Source of the DNA: Mesorhabditis belari
Taxonomy: Eukaryota; Nematoda; Chromadorea; Rhabditida; Rhabditidae
Reading direction: 5' to 3'
Length of the DNA stretch: 64,000 nt
Assembly: GCA_958450365.1 (NCBI GenBank)
Contig: CAUEEP010000759.1
Span: 2,953,380-3,017,379, forward strand
Below are positions 12,492-24,639 of the stretch, one piece after another. The position numbers and the translations under genes were made by a program. Position 1 is the stretch's first letter, and each line of letters starts with the position of its first letter. The notes under the pieces were generated by a model. That model did not search any database. It had not been told where the DNA came from and saw only the letters and a program-made list of their open reading frames with translations.

Positions 12492-13590
12492 AAATGAAAC
12501 TACAAATGAATGGAATGAATGCGACAAATTGAAGAGAAACGTTTGATATCACATCACTTTAAGTGTACAGTATTTTTTTCTTGTATTTTCGCCCACATTT
12601 TGCACCCTTTCCCCCCTTTTTTTTTCCTTGTTCGTCTCCGTCAATATCTAGCCGCTTAAAATGGATATGTGCCTCTTTGCCAAACTTTTGTTTTCGTTGT
12701 TTCTTTTGAAGTAGTTGTTGAGCTAAATTGTTCCTTTTGGTACTTTGACTGTGTTATCGACATCGACAAGGACTACTTTAGCTCTTAGAATGCAGATTTG
12801 ATCGTATCGCGGTCGGTTTGCATTTATAGAACCCTTTCCAATTTGCACCTAAACTAGTCGCAGTACCATTTCTTCTTGAAAACTTACAAATTCCCCTACT
12901 TTCCCATTTTCTGTTCTTTTCCTTTGCTAAGTATATCTAATGATACGTGGCCTTGTCCTCGAGGAACGGGTGCGCCCCCAAAAATTTCGGAAAATGTTCA
13001 TTTGTAGAGAAAGAATTTCTTCGTTCTTGTTATTTTCTTTTTTTCAATTGCCTTTTCTTTGTTTCGGAGAATTCTCTTCGAAATCTTTGAAAGTCTGGCG
13101 AATTTCTTTTCTCCCCGTGAACCCATTTGCCTCTAGCAAAACCCGGTTAAGCATTTTAGTGGAAAGAATACTTTAAAGTGTTAGTATCGGGCACATAAAG
13201 AAATGTTTTCTTCCGAAATGCTGCAGTCGAGCACATTCTCTTCACACTTTACAATAACTTACCGTTTTCTTTTTCCCTAGTTATCGCTAGTCATTTTTCT
13301 CATTTTTTGGGTAATTGTGACCGGCTAAATTGAAATTTTGATTCAAAAAAGTCACAACTACCCAAATTTTGCATCCGAAAATTCGCGTTATGTGATCATT
13401 TGTAATTTCTTTCCTTTTCCTTTTCCTTAGCCTTTTCCCCGTCAAAAATTCCTGTATAAACCGCGGGCCCGTTTCCCCGGTTGAAAAATTGCTCACCCAT
13501 CGTCGAAAATCCGAGTTAAACACATGTGGAAAATGATTTGAATTTGGTTTTTGATTTTTGGTCTGTGATTCCCCATGTTTTCCCGTTAAA
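12492..13590. other. scpl-1 3' UTR and A/T-rich intergenic DNA
   Basis: The scpl-1 stop codon is followed by T/C-rich DNA. I see no gene, tRNA or long repeat. Short open frames here lack codon bias and homologues. A clear AATAAA close to the stop is not visible, so the cleavage site is not placed. Confidence 0.5.
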
Positions 13591-13599
13591 AACCGGCCG

Positions 13600-13752
13600 C
13601 CAGCTAGCCAGCCAGCTAGCCAGCCAGCAGCCAGCCAGCAGCCAGCCAGCTAGCCAGCTACCAGCCAGCTAGCCAGCCAGCTAGCCAGCCAGCTAGCCAG
13701 CCAGCTAGCCAGCCAGCTAGCCAGCCAGCCAGCCAGCTAGCCAGCCAGAGCC
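13600..13752. repeat. AGCCAGC/TAGC tandem satellite
   Basis: About 150 bases built from CCAGC and TAGC blocks, mostly as the 8-mer GCCAGCTA with variants that drop or add CCAG. All repeats keep the AGC step. It sits in the convergent intergenic region downstream of scpl-1. Confidence 0.95.
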
Positions 13753-14369
13753 CCGGTTATTCCTAAACACATGAAAAATTGCCCTAAAATTGAGAAATCT
13801 CCGTTTTCCCTTCTTATTTTTTCTTTATCCGTGCCTTACTTTTTTTTGATAAAAATACTTGAATTTCATGTTTTCCCCCCTTCTAGATTTCTATTTCAGT
13901 ATTCGCGATTTTCTTTTGCCCATTTGAATGTGAAAATATTTTCTTTTTCTCTTTTTCCGTTCATTTTTTTTTGATTTGATTCGAAATCTATTTTACTATC
14001 ACAATTTACCCAATTTTTTTTCTTACTTTAGATAATAAATTTGAAAAGCTATGAAATATTGAAATCAAAATTTTTGAAAGGTTTTTTGATATCGTTAGAG
14101 TACTGAAAAAACACGCAAAGCCCTCTGGCATCAGTTTTGAACCTATGGGAGCAGCGATAAGCGGTATGGGAGCGGTAAAAGCAAATGCTATCATTAGGAA
14201 ATGCACAGGAAAGTACTGGAATTTTCGCCAATTTTCAATTTCATTTTTTTCTACGAACTGGTTAATGCTAAATATATATATATATGTTGTGTTCGATCTA
14301 GATTTCCGTCCGATTTAGATTCAATCTATATCGGACGTCCGATTTAGATTACAGTAGACTTCGGAAAAC

Positions 14370-14660
14370 AAAACTTAACCAAAACCAAAACCAAAACCAA
14401 AACCAAAACTAACCAAAACTCGCCAATATCTCGCGATTGGGAGGAGCAGGAAAAGTTGCAGATTTGAAATCAGCGTCCAAAAATCTATCCCATAGGCTAT
14501 TTTTTGTTTCGAAATTTCGAGGTCGTGTTTTGGTCCTTTTTTCGGCCGCGGGATTTTGGGGAGTGAGGAAAAGTGAAAGGCAAATTTGCATTTTACAATT
14601 AGAAATTTACATTTTAATTTATTGAGTTTTGGTTTTGGTTTTGGTTTTGGTCTGTTTTGA
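14370..14660. mobile_element. Nested foldback element bounded by (AACCAA) arms
   Basis: An AACCAAAACC run at about 14375-14410 is mirrored by GGTTTTGGTTTT at about 14626-14655. The segment is present in the left arm of the large palindrome and absent from the equivalent place in the right arm, so it inserted after the palindrome formed. Its interior (14410-14620) has no convincing gene. Confidence 0.75.
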
Positions 14661-14983
14661 TTTTGGTTTTGTTTGCCGAACTCTAGATTACAGTCTATAT
14701 CGGACGTCCGATTTAGATTCAATCTAAATCTTATAGACTGAACAATAATATAAACATGCTTAATATATGTTCTTAAGCCTTTTTCTGTAGTTTTCTGCAT
14801 TTTTCAAAGGTCTGTTACTGTCTTTTTCTGTTTTACTGCCTTTTTCTGAAAAGAAAACCCCAACTATGAAACAATTTATTAGCGTAAACAGAATAGATGC
14901 CAAATTACAACATACAACAACAACAAAACCAACAACAAAACCAACAACAAAACCAACAACAACAACGAACGAGTTAAAAATTT

Positions 14984-15140
14984 CTATTTATTTTTGCAGC
15001 TTAGGCTATTGTGACATCTTGAATTGCAGAGTCGGTCATCCTTTTTGCACGAGCATCGATTGGATGAGCATTTTCCAGCAAATAAGCAATGTTTATGGCC
15101 TAATGGAACACGCAAAAAATGAAATAAAGTTATAGTTACT
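14984..15140 (-). pseudogene. Cys-rich (CXC-like) transposon ORF remnant, left arm
   Basis: The minus strand encodes GHKHCLFAGKCSSNRCSCKK followed by DDRLCNSRCHNS. The spacing C-x4-C-x-C-x6-C-x3-C recalls the Tesmin/TSO1-type CXC motif that ends many invertebrate transposon proteins. A short intron-like gap (GTAACT to TTAG) separates it from an upstream frame with SSIGDSFYSRETRQ. No start or catalytic domain is seen. Confidence 0.4.
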
Positions 15141-17389
15141 TGCCTTGTTTCCCGTGAATAGAAGGAATCACCGATGGAAGAATTTAAAACGCAAAAACGA
15201 GGCGCGTTCCGTGTGCGCGTGCCCAATCGCACTCGATCTGGCATATTGCACTAGCAGATATCGTATTTTTTTCGCTCGTCCAATCGGAAGCGTCCATTTT
15301 GGGTCATCCCGTAGCCAATCCGTTGTCTGCCCCGTATGGTCACCGCTTCCCAAACCTAACTTCGGCTGTAGAATTGGCAAACCCAATTCCGGCTCATTTT
15401 GGCCACAATGGTGGGTTCTCCGCCGGTCGAAATGGGATCCCAAGTGCCTGTAAAAGGGTGCTGAAGGGAGCCGCTGTGAATTTTTGGATTCATCCCAAGG
15501 ATTTCGGTCCGCAGGGGCAGCAAAAACATGAAATTCAAAGAACTTGAACTCTTTGAAAAATCCGTCGTTTCATAAGCGCCAATCCAATATAAAAAGATCT
15601 AGAGAAAGTTGTATAGTTTTAAATAAGCGATAGTTAGGTAGACAAATATCTGGTTTATACGGCGGATGTAAAATGGTTTTCTACCGAAGCCTCCCTACGT
15701 CCTCGCCAAGCTTTGCTCTCTACAATGCTGGGACGAACATCCCAGTGTAAGTAATTGAGTGTAGGTCGTTTTACTCATTCATTTGGCAAGATGCAATCTA
15801 CTTCTTCCAGGTATTAAAAGTAGAGATTCGCATCATAAATTTTCCTCTCGAATCGGAAACTCAATATCTTACGATGCCTTGGGAATTTGATCAGATACAT
15901 TGATTAGCTTTGTTCACTCATCGCAATTAAAGTTCTAATCATTTTTAGAACTCAATTCCTAAAGCCTGTTCTGCCATTCATTAAAATGAATATTTTTTTG
16001 ATCTCAAATATTTGTACAACTGACTCCTTTGATAATTGTCACAATATAAAAAAATTTTCTCAGTTTGTATGTATGGTGATTGCGAGGGATTCGACTTGTG
16101 AGTCAAATGCGCTCACTGATGAATATGTTTATGAGCGGGGATCCTGTGAAAGACATGTCCGTCCTTACGGTTAGAATTGCAATATCCAGGAAAAGATAGG
16201 AACGGGCATCAACGAAGAGAATTCAGATTCAACGTCACTGACCGAATCCCGTCAATATAGCACAAAACAATGGCCACTGCTTGGTTTGCTTTTGCTTATT
16301 TAGGTCGAAAGTTAGTCAGATCGAGTTTGAGTGGCTAAGTTGATTATGGTAACTTAAATTTTAGCCGGTTTGGTGTTAATGGTTCAAAGAAATCACGGGG
16401 GCATTTTATTTTGATTCTCAATTCTAATGAAATGATCTCCCTGCAATTTCCCGGTCAATGAGAAGGAATCAACCTCTTCTTTTCTCATTCTTTTCCTCTC
16501 CTTTTGTCTTGTCATTGTTGCCTATTTTGTCTACGAGAGCAAAAGGAAAGTTCTTCGAGTGCAAAGGTTTGGAGAAGTAAAGAAAGAACTTCTGACAGTG
16601 AAGAATAGCAGAGCAAATGCTACAATAGATATATAAGGAATTCCCTCAAAATATCTGTGTCGTAGCTGATTATGAATGAAATTTTTTGGTAAACCTTTCT
16701 AGTAGAGGAACCCATTTCTAAATATTATATCATTTTGTCGGGAATTCAATTCTGCGTCGATTTGTATCAAATTTGTGAGTTTAGGTTAAAAATTGCGGGC
16801 TTTACAGCGTTTCGTTCAAAATTGGCGGGACCCCGGTAGTCGATTATGAATGAGTGGGTCTAGGGGCGTCCAACCATTTGCTTTTCTCGGTCCTGTCTGG
16901 CCTTGTAATTGGGGTGAGTCAAGTTCAAGTTAAAATTTGACCCCAAGTGGATTTTTTCTTTAGAACACCCTCTAGTGTCTTCAGCCAACCGCTGAAGCCT
17001 AGTGTCGTTTCTTGAGTTTTTTGCTGCCCCTGCGGACCGAAATCCTTGGGATGAATCCAAAAATTCACAGCGGCTCCCTTCAGCACCCTTTTACAGGCAC
17101 TTGGGATCCCATTTCGACCGGCGGAGAACCCACCATTGTGGCCAAAATGAGCCGGAATTGGGTTTGCCAATTCTACAGCCGAAGTTAGGTTTGGGAAGCG
17201 GTGACCATACGGGGCAGACAACGGATTGGCTACGGGATGACCCAAAATGGACGCTTCCGATTGGACGAGCGAAAAAATTACGATATCTGCTAGTGCAATA
17301 TGCCAGATCGAGTGCGCTTGGGCACGCGCACACGGAACGCACCGGCATCCTCGTTTTTGCATTTTAAATTCTTCCATCGGTGATTCCTT

Positions 17390-17561
17390 CTATTCACGGG
17401 AAACAAGGCAAGTAACTATAACTTTATTTCATTTTTTGCGTGTTCCATTAGGCCATAAGCATTGCTTATTTGCTGGAAAATGCTCATCCAATCGATGCTC
17501 GTGCAAAAAGGATGGCCTACTCTGCAATTCAAGATGTCACAATAGCCAAGCGCAAAAATAA
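17390..17561 (+). pseudogene. Cys-rich (CXC-like) transposon ORF remnant, right arm
   Basis: Mirror copy of the left-arm peptide on the plus strand: GHKHCLFAGKCSSNRCSCKK then DGLLCNSRCHNSQAQK and a stop. It differs from the left copy by a few residues (DGL for DDR). The upstream frame (SSIGDSFYSRETRQ) is joined through the same GTAACT..TTAG gap. The two copies point away from each other. Confidence 0.4.
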
Positions 17562-17899
17562 ATAGAAATTTTTAACGTTCGTTGTGTTGTTGGTTTTGTT
17601 GTTGGTTTTGTTGTTGTTGTATGTTGTAATTTGGCATCTATTCTGTTTACGCTAATAAATTGTTTCATAGTTGGGGTTTTCTTTTCAGAAAAAGGCAGAA
17701 CAGACCGGAAAAATGCGAAAACACAGAAAACGCAAGAACATATATGCATGTTTATTTATTGTTCAATCTATAGACGTCCATTTAGTTGGATCTAAACGAA
17801 CGTCCGAAAGACGACTAATCGGGCGTCCGATATAGATTGAATCTAAATCGGACGTCAATCTAAATCGGACACAACATATATATATATATTTGCTTTAAT

Positions 17900-19010
17900 C
17901 ATGGGGCGAATAGAAACGAGTCGGATAATCATAACCGCAGACGAGATTGCTACAACACGAGAGCCTATTCTAAACCCCTACAAATACGGTTCGCAAAAGA
18001 GAGATAAAGGGGAAAGATGATGGGGATGATGAGAAAAGATCCAAAATTTGAAATATTTGATACGGATCACTACGTGTATTTCTAGGAATTTCCGGGAAAC
18101 GAATTTCCACAATTTCCACAATGTTCAACAGGTTTTGAAAATGCGATTCTGGATGCGATTTAGGGTGGAAAAGAATTTTAGGCTAAGAATTTTCGGCTAA
18201 GAATAAGCCAAGAATTTATAGGAAACAAAAAAAAATAAGAGCAAAGTAAATACGGCGATATAAAAAGGGGGTTTTAAATCGAAAAAAAAAAAAAAAACTA
18301 TAATCCTAGTCTCATAATTTGGAACAAGAGAAGAAGGAAAAGAACGAGTGTATGCTTTTTTTAGCAGCTTTTGTTTGTCACTGTCACTTTTAGCAGCTTT
18401 TGTTTGTCACTATGTCAAAGTCAAGCAGCCGGAGTCTAAACGCATTTAAGAAAGGGAAACAATGAGTGTATGCTTTTTTCTTTTGATGAAACGCCGTTGA
18501 ACATTTTTAAATCAAGGTGATAAGTTTCTTAATGGAAGGTGACTCGTGGACTCGAGTATGCCACCATCTAGAAACTCCTGATCATCTAGAAACATCTAGA
18601 AACATCTAGAAACATCTAGAAACTCCTGGTGGCATACTCGAGAAAACGTCGGCAATAGCAATATCAAAAAGGCAATATAAAAAGCCCTGCGATAAATCGC
18701 GATTTTAGGGAAACAAATGGCATTTATCAAAGTATTATTGCTAGAAATTCTAGAAGCTTTTTTTTTGGGAAATGTAGTTTATGTGAGGGATCAAATTTTC
18801 GAGATGAAACTAACAGTAAACCGAGATCTTTTACAGGATCATCAGCGAATCCTTGTGCCAATTGTAGGTCCCCCAAATTTAAAGGGATATTTAATGAAGC
18901 AAAACGTAACGTGTTTTCATTTGTCCGGTGCGATGTTAAGTTTCTAAAATCTACTCCACACAATGATCGAATCAAGATCAAGATCAATAAAGATCCTTCT
19001 GGAGAAGAGT
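17900..19010. other. Gene-free DNA with short tandem and inverted repeats
   Basis: Holds a direct repeat AGCAGCTTTTGTTTGTCACT at about 18363 and 18391. At 18551-18642 there is a compact hairpin whose 16-base arms (CTCGAGTATGCCACCA and its complement) enclose tandem ATCTAGAAAC decamers. No gene is supported. Confidence 0.6.
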
Positions 19011-19014
19011 AAAA

Positions 19015-19287
19015 TCAAGGATGGGGCTCTGGAACGAAAGTACGGTCCTCGGCGCTCATTTTAAGGTCCTCGGCGCTCATTTTAAGGTCCTCGGCGGTCA
19101 TTTTAAGGTCATCGGCGTAGAGTCGAAATCTTTTTTTGCCTTCGAACTGAACTGAACTGAACGAACTAATGCCATTAATATAAATAAGGAAAAGAAGAGG
19201 ACCAAGAACGCTCGCTTGGGGCACTCCGCTACTAATGGGTAAGTCATTCGAAAAAGTAGAGCCTAAGCGGACGCGAAAATTTCTGTG
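19015..19287 (-). pseudogene. Non-LTR retrotransposon (LINE) reverse transcriptase fragment
   Basis: Reads ISSGVPQASVLGPLLFLIYI then, after a gap, RLYADD. These are adjacent reverse transcriptase motifs: the GVPQGSVLGPLLF block and the YADD catalytic pair. The first block has Ala for the usual Gly. Directly after YADD a 21-base unit encoding DLKM(S/T)AE is repeated three times, which would wreck the fold, and an in-frame stop lies upstream at about 19288. It is a dead fragment; the sequence up to 19640 on the same strand may be further decayed LINE DNA but shows no motif. Confidence 0.8.
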
Positions 19288-20114
19288 TTATATCTTTAAA
19301 AAAATCAACCCATTCACTCTACTTTAATTTGATGCCCAAGTGCGCAGAAACAAACGTACTCGTGTCAAGATATGAGCGTTTGCTTGAGAGTAGACTACGC
19401 GATGCTCCTATAGGTGCCTGTTCTATTCGAGTTTTTGAGGTAATCAACCGATCGAGTTGTTGATTCGCCTCGTTTTTCTCAGGAAAACGGTGAGAATCTG
19501 AAAAGGAAAAAGGCTTACAATACGATTTCGGCTTTCGTTTATCGACTGTATAGTTATTTTCTTTTTCACTGCAATCTTTGAACTCCTTTCCCTGAAATTT
19601 CCCATCATCCATCCATCATTTCTGCCAGTGTGAATCATGAGAAATTTGCATAAAAAAAGCTCAACCAGGAGGCAGTGATAAGAAATTGGAATGGAAACAA
19701 TTTCAATCTCGATATCTCGATATCAACTGCAAATTTTCCAACTTTGTTTACGTTTTATGATAAAGCGTATTTTCGGCCCGCTGCTCAACCAGAAAAACGT
19801 TTTTCTTGTGAAATTGAACGCCATTTCCTTCAATATTGCACTTCTTTTTCTTTAAATTTACAACTCTTCAAATTATCTTTTGGTTTATTTAAGAACCAAT
19901 TTGAATTTCATTTAAAAAGTACACAAATTCACAGTACAAATACACAATTTATTTACATTTATAAAAGAAAACGAAAATTTCGAACGCATAAATGAAAGAG
20001 ATCAAAATGAGAAATATAACCCGAATCACTTGATAAATAAATATTTTCAAAAAAAGAGGTCAGCTTACACTAAACTGCCTATAAATCAACAGAAATTGTG
20101 CCACAAAAGCCTGT

Positions 20115-23100
20115 TTATTGTTTCGTTTTTTCGTCTTCTTCCTCGTCCGAGTCAAGAGTCACACACTCAGGCACCACATCCGAGAGGAATTCCTTTTGAC
20201 CTGAAAACAATAAAAGCAAATGAAAAACATCTAGCTTTAAATAGTTTAAAATTGTTTTGAGAGTTTGACCTGTGCAAAATTATGCTTCAGCTAACTTAGC
20301 TAACTTTGATATTAAGAAAACGTTTACCCAAAAATGTGTCCGCAATTCGAGCAGCTTCGCGTAAACCCGTCAAAAAAGCGCCATGAACTGTACCGGGGTA
20401 TTGCCTGAAAAGAAACGGTGTAGCATAATTTCACCGCAATCTCATGAAAATTACCTTGATGTGTGCTCGCCAGCAAAGTAGAGCCGTGGAACGCGCTTTG
20501 TCGTCGATGGTTCTCCTTCTTTCACCTCGTCAGCAGGAGTCACGGGCTCGGCCAAAATATCGTACAATTCGGCTAAAATATATTTTTTCATTCGATAAAT
20601 AATCATTGAAAAACGCACGCAATCCCTCCTTTCCCAGATAGCTAAAAGCACAAGCTGCATAAGGGTCCTCGTGCCATTTCGAGACGTGAACTGCTACTGG
20701 CTAAATATTCGTGATACTTTTACCTTATTACATTAAATCCATTTACCTCTTTCGGAGTCGATCCACCGAAAATCTTCTGTAAAACGGCCATCGCACGTGC
20801 TGCCAAAAGTTCCGGAGCGATTTGTGTTGCTAAATCAAAATTTTATCCAAATCTTTAACAAAACCACTTACTTAAATTAGCCGCATCTCCTGAAAGAAGT
20901 CCGGCCAGCGTTGGTGAATCGTTGGCCACCATAAATGAGAAGAATTCGCCACGAGATCGTCTAAAGTAATAAAATCACTATAAAAAAAAAGAAAACTTTT
21001 AGCTCACTCTGTTTTGGTCAGAGATCCGAAATAGCCAAAATGATCGATTTGATTCTCCCAAAAGGGCCGCTCAAAGAGCTGAATTTAAAAAATGATTGTA
21101 AGTTGTTGAAAATTTACCAGAAAAAGTTTATTGACAAGTCCAGCACCGATCGTTTCAATAGCGCTAATCTTTTGCTCGGGTAGGGGTGGCGTGAAAATCG
21201 GGACCCCATTCTCTTTGGCCACACTTTTCTTCAGAATTCCTGAAAAATAACAATGCTAAATAAATGCTACTGCTGCTAAATACCCTTTGTTTAATAGTGA
21301 GTTCAATAAAAATACCAATGGGAATTGTGCAAATGATGGCGTCGGCCTTAAACTCAGTTCGTTCGTATTCTTGTGAATTTTCCGTCTTCGGGACATCGAC
21401 AATTAAAACACAACCTAGAGCCATTTAGTTGAGAAATTTCATAAAATAACAATTACCATCATCATTGTACTTGATCTCGCGAACAATGTGATTGAAGCGG
21501 ATTTTGTTCTGTCCATTCTTTGTCAATTCTAATGGAGCTAGTATTTTGCGAAATCCTTCTCTTACTAAAAGAATCAATTTGCATTAGAAAAGAAAAAAAC
21601 ATTTGAATTAATTAGAATTCAAAATAACCTCACCAGTCATATGTGATCCCTTTATCGTGTGCGAATCATCGTGATTCCAATGCAACAATGAGAGTTTATT
21701 GAGCGGAGCCCCAGTGGCATACTAGATAAAATGATAAAATGAAAAATTTAATATTGTGTCGTAAAATTTACCTCCAGCGTTGCATAATAATGATCCATCA
21801 ATCGTCGGTGCTCTTTTCCAATGACGATTTCCCTAAATCTCCACTTAAAAAAGTCAATCAAATTGTTTTACCTGGCCTCTAATTGTTTCAAATTGAACAA
21901 TTTCTCCTCGATGCTCCTCATTTTTCGTTGTAGTTCGTCGAGTTTCTGAAAGCAGTAAGTACATTGATTAGACCAGAAGAAGAAGAATCCTTACCACAAC
22001 CGCGTCTGAAATATCCTTTCGATGACACCGAGCGAGTAGATCGTTTATTAAAGCTTCTTCGGGATCCAGCTAAAATTGAACAGTTTACTCCAAAAGTTAT
22101 AGGTTTTAACTCACTTTTGGACTCTGTTGTTCTAGTCGCTGCAACTTTGCATATAGTATCGTGCATGTCTTTTTCAATAGACATTGCTAAAGAATAAGAT
22201 CGAATAAAATTCTGCATATAAAAAACCTCAGCGATCACTTGCATTCGTTTACCAACAATCTCGAGATACGTTTCCCAGAACTTCTCCATCGTTCGAGACT
22301 GTTGCAATTCGACGAGCCTGAAAAGCAATAAAACATTAGAAAGCCAACACACTCACTTCAATAGGTTTTGTAGTAAACTTTCGAGTGATAGAGCTTCATC
22401 TCCAACATGTCCGATTCCTTTCACATCTGACAAGAATGACGCTGAGCTCATAAGCTTTCTAAATAGCAATAAAGAATTGTTCTAGTACAAGTATTCAAAT
22501 TTATGCACTCACACGTAAAGATCTCCCGTGATTCGATCAGTATGCTCATTAAGCGGTTGTCCTTTCTCATCAAACATCACCTCTCGATCACTGAGCGCAT
22601 TCAACACACACGAATTCTGCCGAGCCAAAACGGACAAAGGATTGCCAGCTAAAATTCGAGTTTAAGGTAAATCAAGTCTTCAAAAATTTACCAAATCCCA
22701 TAATATTTGCGGCTCCCAATTCACCGCATCCTTTCGTCTTTTGATTTTCAAAGGAATGAATTCGTCCACCGATTCGGTTCTAAAATGAGACTTTGAATTT
22801 GAAGATTTGAAATCGAAAGTTATCTAACTCAAAACTTACTCGTGCCTCAAGCACTTGGACATCAAATCCAAATGAGTCGAGTTGAGAAAAGGCGGCCATT
22901 CCCGCGGCGCCTGCCCCAATGATCAACACGCGATGCTTCACTTTTGTTATTCCTAAACCATACTTTGGTTCTTAGCTATTTGTAAAGTTTCTAACGCACC
23001 CTTTAATTTGAAGTACTTTCCATAGTTGATATACCCATATCGAATGAGATAAGCATGAACCCGTCGGATCAACCAAGTCGTTGCTAAAGAAAATTTTAAG

Positions 23101-24545
23101 TCAAATCGAAATTGGTACCTATCGGGAACAGGAGCCCCACTTTATTTTTGCTCAAACCCGCTTTTTCCAGGGTAATTCGATGCGCTGATCACGAATTTCA
23201 TAGTGGGAGATTCTGAAAAGGCATTTTGACTGGATTTGGTGGGTCAGAAGCCACCCCTTCTAAAGTGTACTCCACTGTGAAATTCTATAAGACGGCCGAA
23301 ATAAGCTGTTAGGACTGAATATTTTGCGCTAAATTAATTTTTCTCGGGTGATTTAGAGTCCTGAGTGCAATTCTAGCCAAATCAGATTAGAAAAAACAAA
23401 AAATGAAAATTGTGTGGTCATGAGGGGGTCATGGATGAAAAACAAGAAAAATTCTAAATTTTCTTTTCAATTTTTTTCTGGTTTAATCTCACCAAATTCG
23501 TATCTATAACTCGAAAAAACTTTAGAAAAGTAGTTTTGATAAAGGCTAAATCCTTGAAATCTTGTTTTGAGCTCACTCTATACTTGCAGGAGTGTACAGT
23601 ACACTTTAGGGGTGGTGGCTTCTGACCTTCTGACCCACAAAACCCGGTCAAAATGCCTTTTCAGAATGGCCCACTATGAAATTCGTGATCAACGCATCGA
23701 ATTACCCTAGAAAAAATGGGTTTGAGTAAAAAAATAAAGTGGGGGCCCCTGGTTTCCGATAAGTACCTCAAAAATTTCCTCACTGTTGTACGGGTAGGGC
23801 ATTTGTTGCAAGGCATCCTCGATTTTCATCTCGACATTCGGTTCTTGAAGCCACAGTTGAAGCTGGGAATAAAATATTTTACAACTCTAGCTAAAACTCA
23901 CTATTTTATTGCGAATGAAAAGGTACGTTTGAGTGTCCGCCAAATCTTTTTTCACCTCAGGAAAGAACTAAATCATCCATTTGAAGTTTCTCAAATGGAA
24001 AGCTTACTTCCAGTTCGTGTTCTGATAGCTGATTCCATGGCAGTCGAGAATTCGAGGCAGCGGCACGAAGAGCTAAAAATAAACCACATAATTTGGTCCA
24101 TAATCTTGTGCATCTTTCTCTAAACACAGTACTCAATTCATAGCGTCTATTTTCCAAAAACTTTGTTGGGTACTTATCCCTTATCATGGGGGGAGGGTGC
24201 CGTCTAGTTGGGGCTGCATTTAGGCAAGCCCCGGTTGTGGTTGGGTGCTGCAAGCTCTCTAAAAATTGCTCAGGTACATCCCCAACTCCCCAGAGAGCTT
24301 GCAACACCCAAACCCAACCCGGACATGTGCCCAAGTTCACCTCCAACTATGCATCATTAAACTGCGACCAGAGGGCCGCTCCGATATTCATCTGCACTCC
24401 CCGATAAGGGATAATTATCCTTTATAGTATTTTAAATTAAAGAAGTCTTAACGAAAAACGAACCTATTTCATCGTCCTCCCATCTGAATATCTCAGGATC
24501 CCCGTTAAGAATGAGGTCTTTTAGATCTACCAATGGCTTGGACAT
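20115..24545 (-). CDS. lsd-1: LSD1/KDM1A-type FAD-dependent histone demethylase
   Basis: Nuclear flavin amine oxidase that removes methyl groups from histone H3 lysine. Domain order on the minus strand: start MSKPLVDLKD (24545); SWIRM domain with SRLPWNQLS, LWLQEPNVEMKIEDALQQ and VHAYLIRYGYINYGKY; FAD-binding VLIIGAGAAGMAAFSQL and FGFDVQVLEAR; a helical Tower insertion (KLDELQRKMRSIEEKL); YYATLEYATGAPLNKLSLLH; the active-site Lys in GAGLVNKLFLLFERPFW (equivalent to human K661); and C-terminal DILAEPVTP, RLYFAGEHTSR, QYPGTVHGAFLTGLREAARI. The tail is acidic (DSDEEEDEK). Having both SWIRM and Tower favours LSD1 over other amine oxidases; which nematode paralogue (lsd-1 or spr-5) is not settled. 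Two foldback elements sit in its introns. An AATAAA lies at 19948-19953 on the minus strand. Confidence 0.9.
23120..23770. repeat. Foldback element in the LSD1-type gene intron
   Basis: About 160-base arms (23120-23280 and 23595-23770) are reverse complements: TACCTATCGGGAACAGG..CCCACTTTATTTTT on the left, AATAAAGTGGGGGCCCCTGG..CGATAAGTACCT on the right. Each arm carries the TGATCACGA-type motif and a CAGAAGCCACCCCT block. The interior of about 310 bases is non-coding. It lies in the intron between the SWIRM exons, and its right edge abuts the next exon. Confidence 0.85.
24165..24420. repeat. MITE family B, copy 1
   Basis: A 250-base element with TTATCCCTTATC at the left and GATAAGGGATAA at the right, inside an intron of the LSD1-type gene. 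Internally GTTGGGTGCTGCAAGCTCTCT is mirrored by GAGAGCTTGCAACACCC. A second copy is at 37058-37275. Confidence 0.85.
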
Positions 24546-24639
24546 ATCTAAACGTAGCTAAAGTTTAATAATTTGCTTTCAGATAACTTAAAACACTTTC
24601 ATAAAACTAAAAAGCGAAGATCACAAGGCTGAGCTGGCC

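Larger units (their letters stand above)
14270..17893. mobile_element. 3.6-kb palindromic (long inverted-repeat) element
   Basis: Left arm about 14270-15526 and right arm about 17016-17893 are reverse complements over most of their length. The outer ends carry (TA)n-TGTTGTGTCCGAT and copies of an ATCGGACGTCCGATTTAGATT motif. Both arms encode the same Cys-rich outward-facing peptide and an (ACAACAAAACC)n run. The roughly 1.5-kb centre (15527-17015) is single copy within this window and shows no recognisable transposase. This could be two head-to-head truncated transposons or one foldback element with giant arms. Boundaries are by eye; no target-site duplication was confirmed. Confidence 0.85.

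Noticed and set aside
15145..17377. Several 80-150-codon frames on both strands of the palindrome
   Set aside because: Frames in the two arms mirror each other on opposite strands and show no domain apart from the CXC-like peptide; most must be non-coding.
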